Source of the DNA: Calendula officinalis
Taxonomy: Eukaryota > Streptophyta > Magnoliopsida > Asterales > Asteraceae
Length of the DNA: 64,000 nucleotides
Assembly: GCA_963853835.1 (NCBI GenBank)
Contig: OY970824.1
Location: 45,652,227 to 45,716,226, forward strand
Direction of reading: 5' to 3'
Below the pieces are notes generated by a model. It worked only from the letters and a program-made list of their open reading frames with translations. It searched no databases and had not been told where the DNA came from. Shown here in pieces: positions 55,891-64,000 of this stretch. The position numbers and the translations under genes were made by a program. How positions within the stretch are numbered: position 1 is the first letter of the stretch; each line of letters starts with the position of its first letter.

Positions 55891-57879
55891 ATCTGTCACA
55901 CCCTGGCAAAAATGAGTTTCACTTCATTTAAAATGTTTTGAAGAAGAACGGAGGTGTAACGTTCATGACAACATAGCACAAATTAAGTAAACAAACAACC
56001 ACGCAATAACGAAATAAAAATAGTTTCACTTTTTAAAAATAGAAAGTTCCCAAAAAATAGTAAGTTTCCTAAAATAGAAATTGTTTGAAAATGAAATGAT
56101 TGTTCGTAAACTTAATGTTTTATTCATGGCTCACGACAATCCCACTGCTCATATCCTCCTGTTCCACTGCACCTAATCACCTGGAAAAAACATAAATATA
56201 AAAAGGGTCAACAATAATGTTGAGTGAATCCACAGGGTTAATGTTTATGATAAAAGTAAAGTGTTTGCTACCCAAAATGTTTGTTATGAAAATAGATTTA
56301 TGACTAAAAAAGTATAAGGTTCAACACTCATATGATATGAGAAGTAAGTATGAAAAGTGAAGTGTAATTGTAGAAGACCTGCAATTACTAGTTTTGTTAT
56401 ATGAAAATGTGTTGAACAAGTTGTTGTGTTTGACATCGCACGACTGTTATCCCCAACAGGTAGCTAGTCTATTGAGTTAATATACCAACCCCTAAGTCCA
56501 CAATCAACACTTCAACTCCAGTATGTTATCGTTCTTTTATAGATATACACTCCCGAAAGACGTCTTGGATAAACCAAGTAGTGATCAAATAATGTTGGGA
56601 GGATGAGTGTCAGCCAATAGTACTATCTGCATATCCATGGTCTAGATCCACTAGTTAATGATTGCTGGCACCTTAGTCCGGTATAATAATTGTTTGTCAT
56701 GCCAACGCGATAATGAAAATGTAAATGTTGTACATTCATAGTAAAACAGTAGCAGTTGTTTATGTTTTCCACCCCAATAGTTTATAAAACAGTAAAAGAG
56801 AAAAGGGGGTATGTGGACTCACCTGGGCGAAGCTTAGCAACAGTTAGGACAGGGGATTCCTTCACAGACTCCTAGCTTCCTAAACGATATAACTTTCTAA
56901 TTAGACTAAGCTAACACAGGCGATTCTAGTTATGATATACAATATATGATATGCGATTAATGTTATGTTTTATGTTTTGTAACATCGAATGAACTTGGGT
57001 TATGGGACTTTAATAAAATGAAATGAAATGAAATGCATTGGGCTTTAAATATAAAATGAAATAAAATGGGTTTCAAAATGAAATGACATGAAATGAAATG
57101 AGTTTTGAAATGAAATGATATGAAATGAAATGGGTTTTGACTTAATGGGCCTAGATTGGGCCTAATGGGCCTAGATTGCCTAGATGGGCTTAATGGACCA
57201 CTAAGTGGGTTTGGGTCCAATTGAGTTGGGCCATGGATTGGGCTTGGGCCCAATGGGTTCGGTTTAGGCTAAGGATGGGCCAAATGGTTGGGCTTTGGCC
57301 CAATGGGCTTAGTTAAATCGTTTTGGGCCAAGTACGGGCCTTGGCCCGATTATATTCTCGGGTTTGGGTCAAGCACAAGACTTTACCCGGTTTCACTTGT
57401 GGGTCAAACCTAGGGTTAATTATAGTCAACAAAAGCCAAACGAGTCTACACAATATCAACTAGGGTTTCTCCTAGATTTCGGTAGGTTTTAAGTCTAGGG
57501 TTCGGTTAGGTTTAGGGTTTTCTCATGAATGCGGGTCAATGATGGTCAAACGGTCAACACAAGTCAAGTAGGGTTGCACTTAGGATTCGTCTAGTGGCTA
57601 GAGTTCGGGGATTAAGGTTTCACCGACGGTTTAGGGTTCGAACCAAAGGGGTGTTCGGGTTTAAGCATCGAACGGGTTTAGGGTTTCTAGGGTTTGGTCA
57701 TAACAACAAAACATGAGGGTTAGGGTTTACAAGGATTCATCAATACAACGAGTAACATCAAACATCAATATTAGGGTATAACAATAACGATTTGACAAAT
57801 ATATTAAGAACACCCGAGCATACTTGTGTGCATGCATGCATGCACGACGTCGGGATCGGGAATCAATGATCAAGGGCTG

Positions 57880-57921
57880 CCGAGACCATGTGGCCGATGG
57901 CCATGGTCTCGGGTTCGAATC
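57880..57921 (+). other. Second copy of the LTR hairpin and B-box-like word
   Basis: Same hairpin as 35085-35117 and same GGTTCGAATC (57912-57921). Confidence 0.6.
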
Positions 57922-58572
57922 AAGGGTCGAAACAAGTAGGAAATACAACAAGAAAATGAGTATACCTGCGAAAAACGAACGGGGTCAACGAAAGACGAGG
58001 TACACGGCGATCGAACTCGAACTCGGGATACAAGGGAGATGCTTGGCTGAAACAATGAATCAAAAGAGGTTATGGTTTCGGTTTAAAGGTGCTTTAATAG
58101 GGGAAAGATTACGGTTTAAGTGTTAGACTTGGATAAGGACTCATTTGAATCTAGCTTTGGATAATGATCAAGTCAAAGGATAAGCATGAAGGAAAAGAAG
58201 GCATGGCCAACACCACAAGGGTGTGTGGCCGTGTATGTGGTTACGGGAGAGAGGAGGGGGCCGGCCACTTAGGTGGTCGGTCAACGAGTCACTGTGTCAG
58301 TTTTCAAGAAATGTTCACATCGAGTCACGTTTATATTTATTTAATTCGTTTAATGCGTAACCAATACACAGTTACTATTTTTAGAATGTTTTTAGCTCAA
58401 GTGTGTCACCATAAGAAACATAATAGGTTGTGTTGGCTAAAATAATCAAACACTAATCTATGGTGTAAAAATAGACGTGTTGTTATATGTTTGGATACCA
58501 AAAATAGAAATGTCTAAATATAGAAACTTCCTAAATAAGGAAAGTCCCAGAAATGAAATGAGATTACATACC

Positions 58573-58757
58573 CAAGGCTTGTAGCCTAGTGGTATCCAAG
58601 GTGGATTTAAGGTGTTGCCCATGACCTATTGGTCATGGGTTCAAGTCCCGTCGTGGACAAAAAAGGTGGAAGGTTCGAGGGAAGGCATACTGCCCCTTGT
58701 GGATGTCACTGTCTAGGCTCGAACCACTAACTTACTAACTTGCCGTTCAAAAAAAAA
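58573..58757 (+). mobile_element. tRNA-derived SINE in the G1 5' LTR
   Basis: Pol III A box TAGCCTAGTGG (58582-58592) and B box GGTTCAAGTCC (58638-58648) at the usual separation, a tRNA-unrelated body and a 3' A-run. Flanked by the 10-bp TSD ATTACATACC (58563-58572 and 58758-58767). The other G1 LTR carries the undisrupted ATTACATACC once at 35776-35785. SINEs depend on a LINE reverse transcriptase for movement. Confidence 0.9.
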
Positions 58758-58792
58758 ATTACATACCGGAAATATCGAGTTGTCACATATTG

Positions 58793-60240
58793 GGTGCTCA
58801 TGGGCCTCAGACGGACTAATGCATCCGTGTGCAATATCGCATAACCATATATAAAAATGGGGCGTTTTGGTGCGCATAACCAAAGTTCTTGTAATTATTT
58901 GTATTCGTTTGATAAACGCTTCAGCAAGATTAATTTGAGAATGAACGTACACAACAAGGTGTTCAATATCAAGGCCCAGTGTTATGCAATAATCATCGAA
59001 CATTTTTTTTTTTATGTAAACTCACTGACATTGTCAAGTCTAATTGACTTTATTGGATCATTCGGATGATTAGCCCTCAACTTAATGATATGGGCTAGGA
59101 GTTTAGGAAATGTTGCATTCATTGTGGACAACCAAGTTACGTGTGACCATCTTGTTGATTTATCAACCAATATCATGAAATTTTTAAATGGTCCGCATGT
59201 TGGTTGGATAGGTCCACAAATATCCCCATAAATATCACTTTTGTAGATTATACATAAAGTGGTTTGAGATGTGTCTTTACAATCGAGTATGTTTGGCATA
59301 GGCTTTTCGAATTTATCATGAAATTAATTCCTTCAAGAGGATGCCCATGGGATGCATTCATAGTTTGAAGCATCGTATTTTTGACCCGGGTGTCCCCGCC
59401 AGTCATGCCATAACATATAAGTTTCATCATCAAAAGGGGCTCGACGAATGATTAGATTGCTTTCAATGGTTCAGATCGTAGTGAAGTACAAACCGTTTGA
59501 CAAACATCTCAACTTCTCCAATATACACTTTTAGTCGTATTTATCGGAGGTAATGGAAAGGTATTCAATACCATTTTCTCGAGCAGTTCGAGATGAAAAC
59601 ATGTTTTCTCGAATATCCTTAAAACTCAACAAGTTACGATTGAAACTTGGATAATATAAGGCTTCGTTTATGGTTAAAATAGTACCATTTGACAACATAT
59701 ATTGGGCAATACAAAGCCAAGGGTCGACGGGCCCGAAATGGTTGTCAATGAAGTTATTTTTAGTCGTGATGTTGATAAAGTAGTCCTTATGTTTTATGAA
59801 AGTGTATTTGAATACCACAATCAACCAGACTATCAAAATATCCAATATACATGCCTCAAAGTAAAAATAATTTAAAGTTGATCACACGTATTGTTTAATT
59901 TCATAAGGAAGAAAACAACTTTAAATTATCTCGAGAAACATAATCAATGTGAACACACCATAGTCCAAAAGATAACCATTATTCCAATGGGAAAGGATAA
60001 TCCAAAAAAAAAAACAGAAACCATGAGTTAAACAATATGTTTATTATTTCATTTGAGCCACAAAATCGGTGGACTCAAAGAATTCATGTTTGTTTTGATA
60101 TTTTCCTACAACGGGAGGAGAAATATTGGATTTAGTTATCATATAAAATGATTTATGGCTTGTATGAGCATAGACTGTATGTCGAATCAACAGGGTGGAA
60201 AAACACAAGTGCAAATTGGTTCTCATTTACCGAACGGCTG
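58793..60240 (-). pseudogene. C3 5' half: protease region, pre-integrase and integrase core
   Basis: Minus-strand copia pieces in shifting frames. About 59845-59531: region before the pre-integrase domain (LSNGTILTINEALYYPSFNR, NLLSFKDIRE). About 59433-59248: zinc-binding pre-integrase region with the HHCC pattern partly lost (NASHGHPLEGINFM). 59299-59012: integrase core with the first Asp in YGDICGPI and the second in SIRLDN. 59003-58793: third catalytic site LAEAFIKRIQ and TRTLVMRTK. The frame is then cut by G1 and resumes at 33052. Upstream pieces to ~60226 may be gag/protease. All copies are dead. Confidence 0.78.
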
Positions 60241-60898
60241 GCCGATTTTGAGACACCAGTTTATCATATGTATATAACCACATTCGGGGGAAAGATTATT
60301 TAGTCAACCATGTTCGGTAGCTCTATTCGAATACAACCAGGAAAGACGGTAAGGGTAGACAGCGCTTGTGCGTATCGGAACCACCCTTATTAGGAGTCAG
60401 AAAACCGCCAATCTTCCCTAGACATTGTACTAAGAATAGGTGAGCCTATTTGGGGAAGATTCATAATTTTTCCAATTTAAGTAGTTTTAATACAATGCTC
60501 ATTGTTAGCTATCTCAAATGCTAAATAAGAATTATACACATCGTGTATCACGTAAGTGCATCAACTCAATATACCAACATATAATTAATGATGCCACTTT
60601 TTTCTCATTTTTAGAAACCATCGAATAATCAATTCTTTTTTAAAAATTTGTCATACTCATAAGAGTAAAAATTGATGTATTTTCATAAGTAATAAATGTT
60701 ATTATGTTGTCACACAAGAAACATTAAAAACATTAAAGTTCTTTTAATTATGCAATATTATGGGATGCACCATAACTCCATTTCCAAATTTCATAATTTT
60801 TTAAAGGTTGGTTGGCTTCCAAAAAAATTCTTCATATCGTACTAAGAAAACATAATAGTTTTTTTAAAACCCACAACAACGTTAAATATTGATCAAGT
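60241..60898. other. Unassigned flank of C3 and the LINE
   Basis: No domain and no C3 5' LTR found, so the C3 5' end was lost or has decayed. Confidence 0.4.
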
Positions 60899-60979
60899 AA
60901 GTCACTCTTTTTTTTTTGAAACGGCTTTCATTAAACCAAAAAAAAAAACAAAAAAAAAACTAGCTAAACGCTAGGAAAA

Positions 60980-63837
60980 TTAAACATTACAAGGCATAAT
61001 CAACCATTCTAACCAACTAGTCTTAAACTTTTTACTACGATTACACAACCAATTATAAGACACCTCTTTAATCGAATCTATCAGCAAACTTTTCCGAGCA
61101 TCACCATTGTTAAATGTCACCGCATTTCTATGTCTCCACAAAATCCACACCACCGTCAAACACACCGCTTCCGTAATGCATTTAACTCGGGACGGTAAAG
61201 TGTTTGCATCCAACGTATACATCAAGTCCTCCAAATTCAACACGTTAATATCTAACACTTGTAACCACCTACTAATCGCGTTCCACACCTCCTTAGCCAC
61301 TTCACATCTCCAAAAGATGCGGTCTACATCCTCGACCTGCAGATTCCCGCAAACATCACATCTTAAATTTGAATCGGAACTCCCCGTAGCAATAAATTAC
61401 TTTTTGAAGAAATACGATTTAAGGCCACCTTCCAAAATAAAATATTTACCTTCCTCGGGACCAGCCGATTCCACCGGGTCGGTGTTAACGAGCTGGGCAA
61501 TAACAAAGAATCCAGCCACCTTCTCGTAGCCGCAACTTCAAACACTCCATAAGGCCCTATTCCCCACTGCCTTTTGTTAAAATCATCATTAAGGATTACC
61601 CCTTACAATCGCGACTTAAGCTGTACAATCAGAGCATCCAAGCGGCCACCCCTCATAACCCGAGCCCAGGATCAAGCCACCGACCCATTCACCACTCGAT
61701 CAGCCACCGTACAAAAAGGATTTTGTTCGATCCGACATAATCTCGGATACAAAGCCGAAAAAGGTTTGCTTGACAACCAAGCATCGTTCCAAAAAGACGT
61801 ATTGAGACCGTTACCAACCTTTCTCGACAAGTGGTCCAACAACGGAATGCCTTGATCTTTGTACTTATCAAGCATTTTAAGAATTTGCGCCCAAGGTTGG
61901 GTACTAACATACCCACTGGTGTTAATATTTACAAACCCACCATCTTGACCATACAAAATACAAATAATCTTTGACCATAACGCCTCCCGATTATTAATAA
62001 ACCTACACATCCATTTCAAAAGAAGCGCCACAATAAAAGCTTTTAAACTCCCGATATTTAGACCTCCATTCTCTAACGATGCCAACACCGCATCCCACTT
62101 GATCCAATGTATTTTCTTCTTATCTTCCGAGCCTCCCCAAAAGAACGAGGCTCTCAACCCTTCCAATAACTTCTCAACATTTCGAGGAAACAAGAAAAGG
62201 CATAAGTAATATACCCATAACCCCCCCCCCCCCCAACACCGATTTAATGAGCGTAGAACGACCTCCAATAGATAAAGCATCGACTTTCCATTTTGATAAC
62301 TGTTGCATAAATCTATTTATCAACCCATCCCAACGTTTTTTCCGAGATATACATGCTCCCACCGGAAGCCCTAAATATATAAACGGAATTCTCCCATGAC
62401 ATACCCCGGTCGCTTCCGCCATTACACTTAAATCTTCATCATTAACACCAATACCATACAAATTAGATTTATGAAGGTTCAATTTCAACCCCGAAACCGA
62501 ATAAAAGTAATGAAGAATAATAAGAAGACTTTGAATATTAACCAGCGACCATTCCCCCATGAAAATTGCATCATCTGCATAAAATAAATGTGATATACAC
62601 ATCTCATCATTGTGCACCTGTAAGCCTTCGAAAAACTTATGAGAAACTGCTTCTTCCGTGGCCACATGTAACCCTTCCATAGATATAATGAACAAAAATG
62701 GCGAAAGCGGATCCCCTTGTCTTAACCCGCTTTCAAGCTTGAATTCCTTAGACGGGTTCCCGTTGAGAATCACGGAAGCTTTAGCCGAATGAAGAACTGC
62801 TCTGATCCAATGCCGCCACTTAACCGGGAAGTCCATAAATTCCATCATTCGGTCCAAAAAATTCCAATCTAAAGAGTCATACGCTTTTTCAAAATCAATC
62901 TTTAAAATCATAGCTTTTTTCTTCTTCTTTTTATACCAAGCCAACATCTCGTTAACAATTAAAGGACCATCAAGAATCTGACGTCCTTTAATAAACGCTG
63001 ACTGCTCCATACTAACAATCGAGTTCACCACCAGAGCCAGCCGAAGAGCTACAACCTTTGCAATAATTTTATATTGGAGACCGATGAGACTAAGCGGACG
63101 GTAGTCATTTACCGCCAATGGATTCAAAACCTTTGGAATCAAAGTGATGAAAGGCGCATTACAACCTGAAGCAATGAAACCTGTATCAAAAAATTCAATA
63201 ACAAAATAAAAAATGTCAATTTTAAAAACCTCCCAGAACCTTTTTACAAAGGCAAATGAGAAACCGTCCGGGCCCGATGATTTTTCATTTCCACAACTCC
63301 ACATGGCTTTTTTAACTTCTGCTTCCGTAACAGGTGCTGTCAAGAGCATCGAGCTATCCTCCGACAATCTTTTAAAGTAATCACTCCGATTCGCCACTTC
63401 AATCGACTGCTCTCGTTTGTATTTGCCTTCAAAAAACTTAAAAAAATATGTCTTTAACCACCGGTGGAGACGTCACCCAAACACCTTCATGTTTAACCCC
63501 CTGCATCAAAGAATAACGGCGCTTGCTATTCACAATATCATGAAAATACTTAGAATTTTCATCCCCTTCAATACTCCATTTGACTTTTGTTTTTTGTGAC
63601 AAATCCCTCCATTCTTTCTCATCCAATTTATATAACATCTGTTTAGCACGATACCGAACTTGTCTTTCGTTATCGGTCACCACACCCATCTCCATCTTCT
63701 TTTCAATACTCGAAATCTCATCTACCCATTTCCGCCGATTAACTTGTTGAGTCTGCTTCTTCTCTTGCCACCATATTTTGCATTTTTCTTTGAGAATCTT
63801 AAGCTTGTCTTTAAACAATATCTTGGCCCCTTTACTG
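60980..63837 (-). pseudogene. LINE ORF2 remnant: reverse transcriptase and zf-RVT
   Basis: Plant L1 ORF2. 63818-63438: post-endonuclease region (KVKWSIEGDENSKYFHDIVN), then a frameshift. 63397-62240: RT with GPDGFSFAFVKRFWEV, NDYRPLSLIGLQYKIIAKV, SAFIKGRQILDGPLIVNE, KIDFEKAYDSLDW, GLRQGDPLSPFLF and catalytic FYADD. A run of 14 C on the plus strand (62221-62234) shifts the frame inside the STLIKSVL segment; the frame continues from 62218 as SLFLFPRNVEKLLEGLRASF-like sequence to 61672. 61545-60980: zf-RVT (PRKVNILFWKVALNRISSK, CDVCGNLQVEDVDRIFWRC) with Arg where the zinc-ligand His is usual, and a shift near 61380. Endonuclease absent. ORF2 normally nicks the target and copies its own RNA there; this copy cannot. 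Confidence 0.9.
62221..62234. repeat. C14 homopolymer in the LINE
   Basis: Fourteen C in a row at the frameshift in the LINE reverse transcriptase C-terminal region. Confidence 0.95.
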
Positions 63838-63860
63838 TTGCAATTAAAAAGTCACTCTTT

Positions 63861-64000
63861 AATTGCTAATAAAAGTTATCTAACCATTAACTTTTCAATA
63901 GTTTCAAAAAAACTATAATTTACTTTTATACATTTTTGTTTGGATATTAATCTTTGCACCAACAAAATTCAAAATATAACCTACAAAACTCACAATTTCT
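63861..64000. other. LINE flank, nothing recognised
   Basis: AT-rich continuation of 60898 after the LINE; no feature seen. Confidence 0.4.

Larger units (their letters stand above)
33058..58787 (-). mobile_element. G1: chromodomain Ty3/gypsy element containing C4, E3 and a SINE
   Basis: Minus-strand element with perfect TSD TATTG, LTRs at 33058-35805 and 55894-58787, Met-tRNA primer site 55879-55890, short upstream ORF, gag with a probable intron, then protease C-terminus, RT, RNase H, integrase and a chromodomain-type C-terminus just before the polypurine tract (35806-35818). Two elements interrupt it: E3 between gag and protease, C4 inside the integrase. Without them G1 would be about 10.7 kb. 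The chromodomain after integrase places it in the chromoviruses, Tekay-like by its C-terminus (GTEFTWEGEDQMRKKYPHLF). Confidence 0.9.
55894..58787 (-). repeat. G1 5' LTR (2894 bp with SINE)
   Basis: TGTCACACCCTGGC...GAGTTGTCACA; about 2.70 kb once the SINE and its duplication are removed. Several percent different from the 3' LTR, with indels in the TGGGCC block, so G1 is clearly older than C4 and E3. Confidence 0.9.
60911..63848 (-). mobile_element. 5'-truncated L1-type LINE
   Basis: Minus strand. The 3' end is the oligo-T/A-rich stretch at 60911-60960; the 5' end at 63848 lacks ORF1 and the endonuclease. TSD AAGTCACTCTTT (60899-60910 and 63849-63860), 12 bp, typical of target-primed reverse transcription. 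Contains the spacer, reverse transcriptase and zf-RVT region of ORF2. Confidence 0.9.

Noticed and set aside
58573..58660. Possible tRNA gene
   Set aside because: A and B boxes are present, but there is no cloverleaf-length tRNA, and the TSD and A-run show a SINE.
1..64000. CRISPR array, bacterial operon or phage genes
   Set aside because: No regular repeat-spacer array, no Shine-Dalgarno-led operons; all coding remnants belong to eukaryotic transposons.
1..64000. Endogenous pararetrovirus (caulimovirid)
   Set aside because: Every RT sits beside copia, gypsy or LINE partner domains; no movement-protein or aphid-transmission-like region was seen.

Overview
This 64 kb window is plant nuclear DNA made almost entirely of transposable elements. 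Evidence for a plant: LTR retrotransposons primed by initiator Met-tRNA (TGGTATCAGAGC-type sites), a chromodomain Ty3/gypsy element, Ty1/copia elements, an L1-type LINE, a tRNA-derived SINE, and a 9-bp-TSD Mutator-like, several hAT, a PIF-like and a Stowaway DNA element. The LTR termini (TGTAACGACCCGAA...GGTGTTACA and TGTGACAACTC...GGGGTGTGACA) look to me like a eudicot, perhaps Asteraceae; that is an impression, not a demonstration. I found no intact host protein gene, tRNA gene or rRNA gene, and no full-length intact transposon ORF.

Layout. (1) 1-9944: E1, a minus-strand Ty3/gypsy-type element that carries only gag; its 3' LTR is split by E2 (542-4355, plus strand), a rearranged member of the same superfamily. 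(2) 9945-10521: 3' piece of an LTR related to that of G1. (3) 10809-20289: C1, a minus-strand gag-only Ty1/copia element (TSD CAATG) containing an opposite-strand solo LTR of its own family (12661-13766, TSD TAACG) and a long leader full of hairpin repeats. (4) 20607-27194: hAT-like MITEs, then a Mutator-like element (22224-27194, 9-bp TSD) that holds a hAT insertion in its left TIR and a small copia element, C2, with 157-bp LTRs. (5) 28196-29779: PIF-like element full of AT microsatellites, with a Stowaway MITE inside. (6) 29827-60240: a nest. An old copia (C3) is split in its integrase by chromovirus G1 (33058-58787, TSD TATTG); G1 is in turn split by copia C4 (36356-43726, TSD ATACG) and by gag-only element E3 (46258-53864), and its 5' LTR received a SINE. 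(7) 60911-63848: a 5'-truncated LINE with 12-bp TSDs.

Relative ages read from the nesting and LTR identity: C3 is oldest, then G1, then C4 (2 differences in 657 bp) and E3 (8 differences in 1653 bp, by-eye counts). C4 and E3 are the youngest insertions, yet their coding regions are ruined, so both were probably copied by proteins supplied from elsewhere. The most unusual content is non-coding: CpG-rich palindromes and GGAATGCCTCC-type repeats in the E-family LTRs, an array of covarying hairpins in the C1 leader, a probable 94-bp intron in the G1 gag, and a G1 LTR packed with TGGGCC and AGGGTTT boxes.
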